Shown piece by piece: positions 18,950 to 30,373 of a stretch of 64,000 nt of DNA. Under the pieces are notes generated by a model that had not been told where the DNA came from, did not search any database, and saw nothing but the letters and a program-made list of their open reading frames with translations. Source of the DNA: Roseiterribacter gracilis (GTDB lineage: Bacteria > Pseudomonadota > Alphaproteobacteria > BOG-932 > Roseiterribacteraceae). Position 1 is the stretch's first letter. The number at the start of each line of letters is the position of its first letter. Position numbers and translations under genes: made by a program. The stretch lies in the NCBI GenBank assembly GCA_018332375.1, contig BOPV01000001.1, positions 868,001-932,000 on the forward strand, written 5' to 3'.

Positions 18950-20092
18950 TTACTCGGCGACGATGGGGCGCTGTTCGACCACGGTCAGACCGTAGCCGTC
19001 GAGTCCGACGATGGTTTTGGGCGTATTGGAAAGCAGGACCATTTCGCGCACCCCCAGATCGAGCAGGATCTGGGCACCGACGCCGACTTCGCGCAACTCG
19101 GTCTCGCGCTTGCCTTCTGCCCGCGCCTTGAGCCTTTCGCTCAACCCGGTCGGCGAGGCTTCCCGCAGGGCGACCACGACGCCGCTGCCGGCCGCCGCAA
19201 TCTGGCGCATCGCGTTGTGCAGCGTGTGGCTTTTGGGACCGGCACCGCCGAGAAAGTCGTCGAGCAGATTGACCGCGTGCATGCGCACCAAGGTCGGCGT
19301 GTCGCCTTTGATCTCGCCTTTCACCAGCGCGACATGTTCGGCGTAGCTGACCTTGTTGGCGTACACGACCATTTTCCAGTCGCCACCATACTCGCTGGTG
19401 AAGTCGCTTTCGACGACACGCTCGATCAGCTGTTCGGTGCGACGGCGATGCGCGATCAGATCGGCGATGGTGCCGATTTTGAGTCCATGCAGCTGCGAGA
19501 ACTGCACCAGATCGGCGAACCGCGCCATCGACCCGTCGTCATTCATGATCTCGCAGATCACGCCCGACGGGTTGAGTCCGGCAAGGCGCGAAATATCGAC
19601 TGCTGCTTCGGTGTGCCCAGCGCGCACCAACGTACCGCCTTCGCGCGCAGCGAGCGGAAAGACATGGCCTGGCGTGACGATTTCGGCCGGCCCCGAATGC
19701 GGATCGATCGCGACCTGAATCGTGCGTGCACGATCGGCTGCAGAAATACCCGTCGTGACGCCTTCGCGCGCTTCGATCGACACCGTGAACGCAGTCTCAA
19801 GGCGCGACGAATGACGACGCGCGACAAGCGGCAGGCCCAGCGAGTCGATGCGATCGCGATCGAGTGCGAGACAGATCAGGCCGCGCCCGTGCTTGGCCAT
19901 GAAATTGATCGCCGCCGGCGTCGCCATTTGCGCCGGGATGACAAGGTCGCCTTCATTCTCGCGATCTTCGTCGTCGATCAGAATGAACATGCGTCCGTTG
20001 CGCGCTTCTTCGATGATCTCCTCGGTTGAGGAAATCGCGTTCAGATCGTCGCGATCGGCGAGATGTTTCGGGTCGTAGCGAGTCAGAGCCAT
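18950..20092 (-). CDS. ribB: 3,4-dihydroxy-2-butanone 4-phosphate synthase with degenerate GTP cyclohydrolase II domain
   Basis: The N-terminal half (about residues 20-215) is a complete Rib[44 protein letters not shown] and [10 protein letters not shown] are all present, so it should make the four-carbon riboflavin precursor from ribulose-5-phosphate. The C-terminal half aligns with RibA, but the zinc-binding Cys residues are gone: where RibA has a SECLTGD...RCDCG block this protein reads [12 protein letters not shown]...[11 protein letters not shown] cyclohydrolase II activity is therefore unlikely here and a separate ribA is expected elsewhere. The 380-aa protein keeps full RibBA length. 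Confidence 0.93.
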   Translation of the reverse strand: MALTRYDPKHLADRDDLNAISSTEEIIEEARNGRMFILIDDEDRENEGDLVIPAQMATPAAINFMAKHGRGLICLALDRDRIDSLGLPLVARRHSSRLETAFTVSIEAREGVTTGISAADRARTIQVAIDPHSGPAEIVTPGHVFPLAAREGGTLVRAGHTEAAVDISRLAGLNPSGVICEIMNDDGSMARFADLVQFSQLHGLKIGTIADLIAHRRRTEQLIERVVESDFTSEYGGDWKMVVYANKVSYAEHVALVKGEIKGDTPTLVRMHAVNLLDDFLGGAGPKSHTLHNAMRQIAAAGSGVVVALREASPTGLSERLKARAEGKRETELREVGVGAQILLDLGVREMVLLSNTPKTIVGLDGYGLTVVEQRPIVAE

Positions 20093-20096
20093 CGGA

Positions 20097-20681
20097 TCAC
20101 TTTGGCAGCAGTCGTTCGACGTAGCGCGCCAGAAGATCGACTTCCAGATTCACGCCATCGCCCGGGGTAAGATCGCCCAATGTCGTCGCGCGCAAGGTCA
20201 GCGGGATTAGATTGACGCCAAACCGGTTGTTGTCGACCTCATTCACGGTCAACGACACGCCGTCGATCGTGATCGAGCCCTTTTGCGCAACAAAGCGCGC
20301 CAATTCTGCCGGCAGTTCGAACGTCATCCGCTCACTATCACCGTCGGCATGGCGTTCGACCAACTTGCCGACGCCGTCGACATGGCCGCTGACCAGATGG
20401 CCACCCAGCTCGTCGCCAAAGCGTAGCGCGCGTTCGAGATTGACCCGGCTGCCGATCTTCCAGCGACCGAGCGTGGTTTTCGCCAAGGTCTCGTTGGACA
20501 CGTCGACTGCGAACCGTCCGTTGCCGCGCGCGACCACGGTCAGGCAAGGACCGCCGCAGGCGATCGACGCACCGATATCGATCGCATCGGCATCCCAGAC
20601 CGTCTCGATTTCAAAGCGGACCGTGCCGCCGGGCACGATCGTCGCGACCCGGCCGACATCCGTGACGATGCCAGTAAACAT
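20097..20681 (-). CDS. ribE: riboflavin synthase, alpha chain
   Basis: Dismutates two lumazine molecules to riboflavin. The 194-aa protein has the two tandem lumazine-binding barrels: MFTGIVTDVGRV with GGPCLTV near residues 43-49 in the first, and LVSGHVDGVGKL near 96-107 followed by GSITIDGVSLTVNEV in the second. It lies between ribD and ribB in the same orientation. Confidence 0.97.
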   Translation of the reverse strand: MFTGIVTDVGRVATIVPGGTVRFEIETVWDADAIDIGASIACGGPCLTVVARGNGRFAVDVSNETLAKTTLGRWKIGSRVNLERALRFGDELGGHLVSGHVDGVGKLVERHADGDSERMTFELPAELARFVAQKGSITIDGVSLTVNEVDNNRFGVNLIPLTLRATTLGDLTPGDGVNLEVDLLARYVERLLPK

Positions 20682-20692
20682 GGGGCGAAGCC

Positions 20693-21814
20693 CTACAGGC
20701 TCCGCTCCCAGAACTCCACCGCATCGGGCCCCAGCGGACGCAGATCGGACCGGCGAAAGACGGGTCCCTCTGCCACTGTTGCGATGCCAAGTCCCGCAAT
20801 TGCAGGCACGCCATCCCCGCCCAGCACGCGCCCGGCGCGAAACAGGATCAGCCGGTCGACCAGCTTCTCGGCCAGCAGCGAAGCCGCGATCCGGCCGCCG
20901 CCTTCGACCAGCAGACGCGTGATGCCGCGTCCGGCCAGCACCTCCAGCGCAGCCAGCATCGACATGCGGCCGGGCTCGATCGGCTCGACCGGCAGGATTT
21001 CAACGCCGAGATCTTCCAGCGCACTGCGGCGTGCCTTGTCGGCATCGGCCAGAGTCAGAACCCAGGTCGGATGCGTTCGCGCGGTTTTGACCATCGACGA
21101 GGTCAAGGACAGGCGTAGATGCCGGTCGAATACGACACGCGGTTTGCCGCGTCCGTGCCATCCGGGCAGACGCACCGTCAGCGCGGGATCGTCGGCAACC
21201 GCCGTCGATGCACCAACCGCAACCGCATCATGTTCGGCGCGCAGCGCATGCGCAGCTGCGCGCGCATCTTCACCGGTGATCCATTTGCTGTCGCCGCCAT
21301 GCGTCGCAATACGGCCGTCGAGACTGGTTGCAAGTTTCAAGGTGACCAGCGGCCGCCCCTGCTCCACACGCAGCAGAAACCCGGCCGTTACTGCACGCGC
21401 GGCGTTGCTTTCGACATGTTCGGTGACCTCGATCTTGGCGTCGCGCAAGCGCGCCAGGCCGCGCCCGTCGACGCGCGGATCAGGATCGCCGATCGCAACA
21501 ACGACGCGCGCAACGCCAGCCGCAATCAGCGCGTCGACGCAGGGCGGCGTCTGTCCTGTATGGCTGCAAGGTTCGAGCGTGACGTACGCGGTTGCACCGC
21601 GCGCCGCATCGCCGGCGCGTCGCAATGCTTCGGTTTCGGCGTGCGGACGACCGCCGGATTGCGTCCAGCCGCGGCCGACGACAACGCCGTCTTTGACCAA
21701 CACGCAACCGACGGCGGGATTGGGCCAGACCTCACCAAGACCGCGCCGCGCCAAGTGCAGCGCGACGCGCATCCAGCGCCGGTCCTGATCGGCAAGGGAA
21801 GCGGGCGTGCTCAA
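20693..21814 (-). CDS. ribD: bifunctional diaminohydroxyphosphoribosylaminopyrimidine deaminase / 5-amino-6-(5-phosphoribosylamino)uracil reductase
   Basis: Second and third steps of the riboflavin pathway. The 373-aa protein has an N-terminal cytidine-deaminase-like zinc domain (PHAETEAL near residue 58 and [14 protein letters not shown] near 81-94) and a C-terminal reductase domain from about residue 150 ([22 protein letters not shown]). The TTG at 21814 overlaps the nrdR stop by 4 nt (TTGA) and yields [17 protein letters not shown], the family start; the first ATG would cut into this segment. Confidence 0.96.
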   Translation of the reverse strand: MSTPASLADQDRRWMRVALHLARRGLGEVWPNPAVGCVLVKDGVVVGRGWTQSGGRPHAETEALRRAGDAARGATAYVTLEPCSHTGQTPPCVDALIAAGVARVVVAIGDPDPRVDGRGLARLRDAKIEVTEHVESNAARAVTAGFLLRVEQGRPLVTLKLATSLDGRIATHGGDSKWITGEDARAAAHALRAEHDAVAVGASTAVADDPALTVRLPGWHGRGKPRVVFDRHLRLSLTSSMVKTARTHPTWVLTLADADKARRSALEDLGVEILPVEPIEPGRMSMLAALEVLAGRGITRLLVEGGGRIAASLLAEKLVDRLILFRAGRVLGGDGVPAIAGLGIATVAEGPVFRRSDLRPLGPDAVEFWERSL

Positions 21815-22269
21815 TCGTTGCCGATGCGAATCCCGTCGAGGAATTCGTCAAAGTCTTTGGCTTCGCGGAAATCGCGATAGACCGACGCGTAGCGCACGTA
21901 ACCGACCTGATCCAAGGTCGCCAACGCCTGCATCGCCATTTCGCCGACCTGCTTGGACGGCACATCGGTGTCGCCCGCGCTTTCCAGCTGCCGCACGATC
22001 GAGTTCACGATGCGCTCGATCCGGTCGCCTTCGACCGGCCGTTTGCGCAGTGCGATCCGCATCGATCGCAACAGCTTGTCGCGATCGAACGGTTCGCGAT
22101 CGCCGTTGGTCTTCACCACCGTCAGTTCGCGCAGCTGTACGCGTTCGAACGTTGTGAAACGCGCACCGCACTGGCTGCAGATGCGGCGGCGGCGGATTGC
22201 AGAATTGTCTTCGGTCGGACGCGAGTCTTTGACTTGCGTGTCGTCGTTACCGCAGAAGGGGCAGCGCAT
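21811..22269 (-). CDS. nrdR: transcriptional repressor NrdR
   Basis: ATP-cone repressor of ribonucleotide reductase genes. The 152-aa protein starts with a four-Cys zinc ribbon ([18 protein letters not shown] and [18 protein letters not shown]) and continues with an ATP-cone domain at about residues 49-139 ([21 protein letters not shown]). Typical length. It follows glyA by 21 nt, and glyA-nrdR-ribD is a common alphaproteobacterial order. Confidence 0.97.
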   Translation of the reverse strand: MRCPFCGNDDTQVKDSRPTEDNSAIRRRRICSQCGARFTTFERVQLRELTVVKTNGDREPFDRDKLLRSMRIALRKRPVEGDRIERIVNSIVRQLESAGDTDVPSKQVGEMAMQALATLDQVGYVRYASVYRDFREAKDFDEFLDGIRIGND

Positions 22270-22290
22270 GCGAGCCTGACGCTTTCGAAA

Positions 22291-23586
22291 TTACGGGTAA
22301 ATCGGGAAGCGACGGCAGAGCTGATCGACGCGCTCGCGCACGCGTTGCTCGACTTCACCGTTGGCCTCGGCACCGTTGGCGGCCAGGCCTTTGACGACTT
22401 CGAGGATCATCTCGGCGACTTGGCGGAATTCACCTTGTCCGAAGCCGCGCGTCGTCGCGGCCGGCGAACCGAGCCGTACGCCCGACGTGATGGTCGGCTT
22501 TTCGGGGTCGAACGGCACCGCATTCTTGTTGCAGGTCATGCCGGCACGTTCGAGCGACGCTTCGGTCGCTTTGCCGGTGACTTTCATCGGGCGCAGATCA
22601 ACCAGCACCATATGGCTGTCGGTGCCGCGGCTGACGATGTCGAGCCCGCCTGCTTCCAACGTCTGCGCCAGCATGCGCGCATTGTCGACGACCGACTGTG
22701 CGTAGAGCTTGAATTCGGGCTTCAACGCCTCGCCGAACGCAACCGCCTTGCCGGCGATGACATGCATCAGCGGACCGCCTTGCAGCCCCGGGAAGATCGC
22801 CGAATTGATCTTCTTTCCGATCGCATCGTCGTTCGAAAGGATCATGCCGCCGCGCGGACCGCGCAGCGTTTTGTGCGTGGTCGTCGTGACGATATGCGCG
22901 TGTGGGAACGGCGACGGGTAAACGCCCGCCGCAACCAGGCCGGCATAATGCGCCATGTCGACCAGCAACAGCGCGCCAACTTCGTCGGCGATGCTGCGGA
23001 ACTTCGCGAAGTCGATCGCGCGGGCATAGGCCGAACCGCCCGCGATGATCAGCTTCGGCTTGTGCGTACGTGCGAGTTCCGCGACGTCGTCAAAGTCGAT
23101 GATCCCGTCCTGGCGGCGCACGCCGTACTGCACCGGCTTGAACCATTTGCCCGACATATTCGGCGCAGCGCCGTGAGTCAGATGGCCGCCGGCATCGAGC
23201 GACATGCCGAGGATCGTGTCGCCGGGCTGCAGCAACGCCAGCATCACCGCCTGGTTGGCCTGGCTGCCTGAATTGGGCTGCACGTTGGCAAAGCTGCAGC
23301 CGAAGAGCTGCTTGGCACGATCGATCGCGAGCTGTTCGGCAATGTCGACGAATTCGCAGCCGCCGTAATAGCGCTTGCCTGGATAACCTTCGGCGTACTT
23401 GTTGGTCAGCACCGAACCCTGCGCTTCCAGTACGGCGCGCGAGACGATGTTTTCGCTGGCAATCAGCTCGATGCCGTCCTGCTGCCGTTTCAGTTCCTGT
23501 TGAATCACTTTCGCGATTTCAGGATCAGCGTCGGCCAGGCTGGCGCCGAAGAAACGATCGTCGAGACGATGGGCGGTCGCAGTCAT
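22291..23586 (-). CDS. glyA: serine hydroxymethyltransferase
   Basis: PLP enzyme interconverting serine plus tetrahydrofolate with glycine plus 5,10-methylenetetrahydrofolate. The 431-aa protein shows [41 protein letters not shown] at about residues 34-74 and the PLP-lysine region [15 protein letters not shown] near 224-238. The ATG at 23586 has GGAGA upstream and fits the family length; an open stretch further 5' would overlap rpiB. Confidence 0.97.
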   Translation of the reverse strand: MTATAHRLDDRFFGASLADADPEIAKVIQQELKRQQDGIELIASENIVSRAVLEAQGSVLTNKYAEGYPGKRYYGGCEFVDIAEQLAIDRAKQLFGCSFANVQPNSGSQANQAVMLALLQPGDTILGMSLDAGGHLTHGAAPNMSGKWFKPVQYGVRRQDGIIDFDDVAELARTHKPKLIIAGGSAYARAIDFAKFRSIADEVGALLLVDMAHYAGLVAAGVYPSPFPHAHIVTTTTHKTLRGPRGGMILSNDDAIGKKINSAIFPGLQGGPLMHVIAGKAVAFGEALKPEFKLYAQSVVDNARMLAQTLEAGGLDIVSRGTDSHMVLVDLRPMKVTGKATEASLERAGMTCNKNAVPFDPEKPTITSGVRLGSPAATTRGFGQGEFRQVAEMILEVVKGLAANGAEANGEVEQRVRERVDQLCRRFPIYP

Positions 23587-23599
23587 GGGTGTTCTCCGG

Positions 23600-24043
23600 T
23601 CAGCCGAGCTTGTTGACGCGACCGGCATGCCGACCGCCTTCAAATTCCGTTGCGAGAAACGCGGCGAGGCAATCCTTCGCCACTTCAATGCCGATCATGC
23701 GCGCGCCAAGCGCGAGCACATTGGCGTCGTTATGTTGGCGCGATAGGCGCGCCGATGTCGTGTCGTGGCAAAGCGCCGCGCGAATTCCTTTGTGCCGGTT
23801 CGCCGCGATCGAGATGCCGATGCCGGTGCCGCAGACCAGCACGCCCAGCTCCGCCTCTCCCGCCAGAACGGCGCGCGCCAGCTTATCGCCAAAGTCGGGG
23901 TAATCGACCGAGGCGTCGCCATGCGTACCCAGGTCGAGCGCGGTATGACCAAGCGCGGTCACCGCGTCCCTGAGCGCGTCTTTGAGCGCGACGCCGGCGT
24001 GATCGCTGGCGAGCGCTACCCGTCGAGATGTCGTGGGCTGCAC
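23600..24043 (-). CDS. rpiB: ribose-5-phosphate isomerase B
   Basis: Interconverts ribose-5-phosphate and ribulose-5-phosphate. The 147-aa RpiB/LacAB protein has [12 protein letters not shown] at about residues 10-21, DYPDFG near 48 and the active-site loop [26 protein letters not shown] at about 69-94 with the catalytic Cys. The start is GTG at 24043. It heads the rpiB-glyA-nrdR-rib run, 13 nt before glyA. Confidence 0.95.
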   Translation of the reverse strand: MQPTTSRRVALASDHAGVALKDALRDAVTALGHTALDLGTHGDASVDYPDFGDKLARAVLAGEAELGVLVCGTGIGISIAANRHKGIRAALCHDTTSARLSRQHNDANVLALGARMIGIEVAKDCLAAFLATEFEGGRHAGRVNKLG

Positions 24044-24150
24044 GGCGCGGACCCTACCAAAAGTAGGATGGCCGAGGCTATGGCCGGACTGGTCGCACTG
24101 GTGGGATCGCGCTATGCGAAAGTCGAATTCCTGTCCGAAGGGAGAATCGC

Positions 24151-24579
24151 GTGAGCAGCTCCAAATCGTCCGATCTCTTGACGATGACCGCCGACGTGGT
24201 CGCGGCCTTTCTCGCGCGCACCCCGACGCCGCAGCATCTCCTGCCCGACGTCATTCAGACTGTGCATCGGACCCTGGCCGGATTGCAGGGCCGCGCGCCG
24301 TCTGTGGAAAGCGAGCCGCCGCGGCCGGCCGTTGGGGTCAAGAAGTCGGTTCAGCCCGACTATCTCGTCTGTCTCGAAGACGGGAAGAAGCTGCGCATGT
24401 TGAAGCGCTATCTGCGCACGACATACGGGATGACGCCGGAGCAATACCGGTCGAAATGGGGGTTGCCGCCCGACTATCCGATGGTGGCGCCGAACTACGC
24501 GCGCCAGCGCTCGGAATTCGCCAAGAAAATCGGCCTAGGAAAGAGCGCCGGCCCGCGCAAGAGCCGCCGGCGCAGCTAG
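24151..24579 (+). CDS. MucR/Ros-family transcriptional regulator lacking zinc ligands
   Basis: A 142-aa Ros/MucR DNA-binding protein, a family that silences and globally regulates surface, motility and symbiosis genes in alphaproteobacteria. The conserved block runs from YLVCLEDGKK (residues 71-80) to WGLPPDYPMVAPNYARQRSEFAKKIGLG. In the zinc-finger positions the protein has Cys74, Asp77, Tyr87 and Thr91 rather than the Cys/Cys(or Asp)/His/His set, so metal binding is doubtful. The GTG at 24151 has GAAGGGAG upstream. It converges on the ldtR-like gene with adjacent stop codons. Confidence 0.93.
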   Translation: MSSSKSSDLLTMTADVVAAFLARTPTPQHLLPDVIQTVHRTLAGLQGRAPSVESEPPRPAVGVKKSVQPDYLVCLEDGKKLRMLKRYLRTTYGMTPEQYRSKWGLPPDYPMVAPNYARQRSEFAKKIGLGKSAGPRKSRRRS

Positions 24580-25071
24580 TCAGGCTGCTTCTGCTGCGGC
24601 TCGGTCAGCGGCGGGTTGAATGGCTTCGCTTTCTTCGGTCCAGAAATGCTCGAGCCGTGCGAGCAGCCCGTCGAGCGTTCCGTGCGCGGCCGGATCGAAG
24701 CCCGACTTGTCGAGCGCTTCGGCATGACGCTGGAAGATCGCGTCGATCTGGTTGCGCAGCTGCAGGCCCTTTTCCGAGACCTTCACGCGCACCGAACGGC
24801 GATCGTGCAGCACACGCTCCTGCGTCAGGTAGCCGTTCGCCACCATCCGCTTCACGTTGTAGGAAACGTTGGAGCCCAGGTAGTAGCCGCGCATCGTCAA
24901 CTCACCGACCGTCACTTCGTCGGTGCCGACGACGTACAGGATCAGACTCTGCACGTTGTTGATGTCGTCGATCTTGAGACGATCGAGTTCCAGCTTCAGC
25001 AGGTCCAGCGACCGGCGGTGCAGGCGCTCGATCTGATGGATCATCTCGTAATAAGTTCGCGCCGCAGTCAT
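24580..25071 (-). CDS. MarR-family winged-helix regulator, LdtR type
   Basis: 163-aa MarR-like regulator of the LdtR subgroup, known from Liberibacter and rhizobia to control an L,D-transpeptidase and osmotic tolerance. The DNA-binding core is VTVGELTMRGYYLGSNVSYNVKRMVANGYLTQERVLHDRRSVRVKVSEKG at about residues 53-102. The ATG at 25071 has GGAGGGGG upstream. It is divergent from hemB with 47 nt between. An L,D-transpeptidase is encoded at 48.6-50.2 kb, but regulation of it is only a guess. Confidence 0.9.
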   Translation of the reverse strand: MTAARTYYEMIHQIERLHRRSLDLLKLELDRLKIDDINNVQSLILYVVGTDEVTVGELTMRGYYLGSNVSYNVKRMVANGYLTQERVLHDRRSVRVKVSEKGLQLRNQIDAIFQRHAEALDKSGFDPAAHGTLDGLLARLEHFWTEESEAIQPAADRAAAEAA

Positions 25072-25097
25072 CCCATCCCCCTCCGCGCCAGTTCTGA

Positions 25098-27010
<1,913 letters not shown>

Positions 27011-27067
27011 TCCTAACGCGCCCGTGCTACACCGGCCAAGAGTTGCGTACTGTTACGAGGTCGTCTG

Positions 27068-29407
27068 ATGCGTCGCGCCTTGCGCGTGCTGTTGGTGCTG
27101 GTCGTTTTGTTGTTGGCGCTGCCGGTCGTGTTGATCGGCTGGCTTTCGATCGACCAGCCCAAATCTAGCGGCAAAGCCCGCATTCGCGGACTCGCGGCCG
27201 AGGTCAATGTCGGTTTCGATGCCGACGGCATTCCGCGGATTCGCGCCCAAAGCGAGACCGATGCTGCGCGCGCGCTGGGTTGGCTCCATGCACGCGATCG
27301 GCTGTGGCAGATGGAACAGCAGCGTCGCGTCGGCCAAGGCCGTCTCGCCGAAATCATTGGCAGCGGCGGCGTCGCCTTCGACAAGCTGATGCGCACGCTC
27401 GACCTCTACCGCCTTGCTGAAGCCAGCTACCAGCATCTCTCACCCGATTTGCGCGCGCTGCTCGACGCCTATGCCGACGGCGTCAATTCCTTCATCGACA
27501 AGCCGTCGGGCGCGCTGCCGATCGAATTCCAACTGACGTTTCACCGGCCCGAAAAATGGCGCCCCGCCGATACGCTTGTGTGGGGCAAGCTGATGTCGCT
27601 GCAATTGACCGGCGACTATCGCGACGAGATCACGCGCGCACGCTTGCTTGCCCGCCTGACGCCGAAGCAGCTCGGCGATTTGATGCCCGATTTTCCCGAC
27701 GCACCGACCACGTTGGCGGCAATCGACTGGACGCGGTTTGCAGACGCGTTGCCGCCGCCGCTTGGACCGAAGACGGCGTCGAATGAATGGGTGCTTGACG
27801 GCACGCGCACCGACAGCGGCAAGCCGTTGCTTGCCAACGATCCACATCTGGGGTTGCAGGCGCCGGCTTTGTGGTGGCTCGCCCGCATCGAATTGCCCAA
27901 TGGTGGCGTGCGCGCCGGCGCGTTCGTACCCGGCAGTCCGCTGCTGATCCTCGGACGCAACGACCGTATTGCCTGGGGGGCTACGACAACCGGCACCGAC
28001 ACGCAGGATCTGTTTGTCGAGACGATCGATCCGACCGACCCGACACGCTATCGCACGCCCGATGGCAGTGCAGCGTTCGAAGTGCGCGAAGAACGGATCA
28101 AAGTTCGTTTCGGCGATGACATCGTGCTGCGCGTGCGCAAGACGCGCCACGGTCCGGTTCTCTCCGATATCGAACCGCGTCTTGTCACCGATCCAGGCAA
28201 AGTCGTTGCGCTCGCTTTCACCGCACTGGTCGAGAAAGACACGACACCGGATGCATTGTTAAGCGTTGCCCGCGCGCGCGATTGCGCCGGCTTTCGCGAC
28301 GCGATGAAAAACTGGGTGTCGCCGCAGCAGAATTTCACCTGCGCCGACAGCGACGGACATATTGGAATCGTACTGCCTGGCGCGGTGCCGATCCGCAAAG
28401 CGCCGCCGCCAGGCGTGCCAGTCGACGGCGCCGACGGCGCGCATGACTGGGTTGGTCTGATCCCATTCGACGAACTGCCGCAAGTCATCGATCCGGCGTC
28501 GCACAAGATCGTCAACGCCAACAATCGCGCGGTCGGGCCGAATTATCCGCATCGTTTGGTCGATCATTGGGAAGCGCCGTACCGCGCCGCGCGTATCGAA
28601 GAAGTGCTGGCTGCCACGCCCAAGCAAAATGTGCGCTCCAGCGCAGCGTTGCAGCACGACAATCTGTCGATCGAAACGCGCGAGCTGCTTCCGCTGCTGC
28701 GCGAAGGCAAGCCGAGCACCGATCTCGGCAGGCGTGCCTTCGCGCTGCTCGATGGCTGGGACGGCACGATGAGCCGCGACAAGCCGCAGCCGCTGATCTA
28801 CGCGGCGACGCTGCTCAAACTGCAGCAACTGCTGTGGGACGACGAATTGGGCGACCTCGCCACGACGATGCGCGGCTTCCGGCCCGAAGCGGTGCAGCGG
28901 ATCCTGACCAAAGAGCGCGGCTGGTGCGATGACGTCACGACCCCGTCGGCCGAAAGCTGCGAACAGCAGCTGACCCGGTCGATCGACGAGGCGGCTGCAA
29001 CCTTGGCCGCGGCCTACGGCGCAGACCCAACCCAATGGCGCTGGGGCGCAGCGCATCGCGCCACCCTCGCGCATCCGCTTCTGTCGCTGATCCCGGGCCT
29101 GAAACAGCTGATCGACATCTCGATCGAGCAGGATGGCGGTGATTTCACCGTCCACCGCCAGGCCAGCGGCGGCAGCCGGGACCTGGTGCGCTTCGATTCG
29201 GTCCATGGCGCCGGCTATCGCGGGGTCTACGACCTCGCCGATCTCGACCGCAGCCGATTTGCGCTGGCGACCGGCCAGTCTGGCAACCCGCTTTCGCGCC
29301 ATTGGGGCGATTTTGTCGGCCGCTGGCGCGACGGTGCGAGCGTCACCCTGGTCGGCGGCCCGGACGAGGCAGCGGCCGGAAAGAAGCAGCTACGCTTGCT
29401 TCCCTAG
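27068..29407 (+). CDS. penicillin amidase / acylhomoserine-lactone-acylase-like Ntn hydrolase
   Basis: A 779-aa member of peptidase family S45. These are made as precursors that self-cleave; the predicted nucleophile is Ser238 in KTASNEWVLDG, which becomes the N-terminus of the beta chain. LLANDPHLGLQAPALWW follows it, the substrate-pocket segment, and NVNANNRAVG-like KIVNANNRAVGPNYPHR occurs near residue 485. The N-terminus (LRVLLVLVVLLLALPVVLIGWL) is a hydrophobic signal or anchor, so the enzyme is periplasmic. Substrates in the family range from beta-lactams to acylhomoserine lactones; none can be assigned. Confidence 0.92.
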   Translation: MRRALRVLLVLVVLLLALPVVLIGWLSIDQPKSSGKARIRGLAAEVNVGFDADGIPRIRAQSETDAARALGWLHARDRLWQMEQQRRVGQGRLAEIIGSGGVAFDKLMRTLDLYRLAEASYQHLSPDLRALLDAYADGVNSFIDKPSGALPIEFQLTFHRPEKWRPADTLVWGKLMSLQLTGDYRDEITRARLLARLTPKQLGDLMPDFPDAPTTLAAIDWTRFADALPPPLGPKTASNEWVLDGTRTDSGKPLLANDPHLGLQAPALWWLARIELPNGGVRAGAFVPGSPLLILGRNDRIAWGATTTGTDTQDLFVETIDPTDPTRYRTPDGSAAFEVREERIKVRFGDDIVLRVRKTRHGPVLSDIEPRLVTDPGKVVALAFTALVEKDTTPDALLSVARARDCAGFRDAMKNWVSPQQNFTCADSDGHIGIVLPGAVPIRKAPPPGVPVDGADGAHDWVGLIPFDELPQVIDPASHKIVNANNRAVGPNYPHRLVDHWEAPYRAARIEEVLAATPKQNVRSSAALQHDNLSIETRELLPLLREGKPSTDLGRRAFALLDGWDGTMSRDKPQPLIYAATLLKLQQLLWDDELGDLATTMRGFRPEAVQRILTKERGWCDDVTTPSAESCEQQLTRSIDEAAATLAAAYGADPTQWRWGAAHRATLAHPLLSLIPGLKQLIDISIEQDGGDFTVHRQASGGSRDLVRFDSVHGAGYRGVYDLADLDRSRFALATGQSGNPLSRHWGDFVGRWRDGASVTLVGGPDEAAAGKKQLRLLP

Positions 29408-29488
29408 GCGTGATCTAAGACTTTCTTAAGCCAACTTCCCGATGGTGGCGCTACCCGTCACCGCCGCTTCCCAGGTCGAGTTTTATCA

Positions 29489-30349
29489 ATGCTGACCATC
29501 GTCGGTTCCTTGATCGTTATTGTCTGCGTGCTCGGCGGGTACGCCGCGCTTGGCGGCAATATCTTCGTCCTGTGGCAGCCCTTCGAAGTTGTCATCATCG
29601 TCGGCGCCGCGGTCGGCGCGTACATGATCGCCAATCCGAAGCACGTGTTGAAAGACACGGTTGCGGGCGTCAAATCACTGCTCGGCCGATCGAAATACGA
29701 TCGCGACGCCTATCTCGAACTTCTGTCGCTGCTGTTCGCCGTGTTCAAGGCGGTGCGCACCAAAGGTTGGCTGGCGCTCGAACAACACATCGAACATCCG
29801 GAAGACTCAGAACTGTTTCGCCAGTTCCCGATCTTCAGTTCGAACCCGCACGCGATGCAGTTCCTTTGCGACTATCTCCGCATCATCTCGCTCGGCTCGT
29901 CCAATCCGCACGAACTCGACGCGTTGATGGACGAGGAAATCGAAACCATCCACGCCGAACGTTCGCACGTCGCATCGGCGATGCAGACGATGGCCGACGG
30001 TATGCCGGCGCTGGGCATCGTCGCGGCGGTGTTGGGCGTCATCAAAACCATGGGCGCGATCACCGAACCGCCGGAAGTGCTGGGGCACTCGATCGGCGGC
30101 GCGCTGGTCGGCACGTTTATGGGCGTGTGGTTGAGCTACGGCTTCGTCGGCCCGATGGCCGCGGCGCTGAAAATGCGCATCGACGACGAGATCAAATACT
30201 ATCTCTGCATCAAGACCGGCCTGCTTGCGTATCTGCAGGGTTCGGCACCGCAGATCGCGATCGAATTCGCGCGCAAGATCTTGCTCAGCGAAGTGCGTCC
30301 GACCTTCAACGAAGTCGAAGACGCCACCTCGGCCGTGCCGACCATCTGA
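29489..30349 (+). CDS. motA: flagellar motor stator protein MotA
   Basis: 286-aa inner-membrane stator subunit. Four transmembrane segments are visible: two at the N-terminus (about residues 1-50) and two around residues 170-225 containing MADGMPALGIVAAVLGVIKTMG and the GGALVGTFMGVWLSYGFVGPMA signature. The cytoplasmic loop carries the basic/acidic residues that touch FliG. It is followed 24 nt later by motB. No other flagellar genes flank the pair. Confidence 0.97.
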   Translation: MLTIVGSLIVIVCVLGGYAALGGNIFVLWQPFEVVIIVGAAVGAYMIANPKHVLKDTVAGVKSLLGRSKYDRDAYLELLSLLFAVFKAVRTKGWLALEQHIEHPEDSELFRQFPIFSSNPHAMQFLCDYLRIISLGSSNPHELDALMDEEIETIHAERSHVASAMQTMADGMPALGIVAAVLGVIKTMGAITEPPEVLGHSIGGALVGTFMGVWLSYGFVGPMAAALKMRIDDEIKYYLCIKTGLLAYLQGSAPQIAIEFARKILLSEVRPTFNEVEDATSAVPTI

Positions 30350-30373
30350 TTGCACTAAAGGTCGCTTGAAGTC

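Noticed and set aside
18497..24043. FMN riboswitch in the riboflavin gene run
   Set aside because: The rib genes are packed with overlaps or gaps too short for the roughly 140-nt aptamer, and no such element is seen before rpiB.
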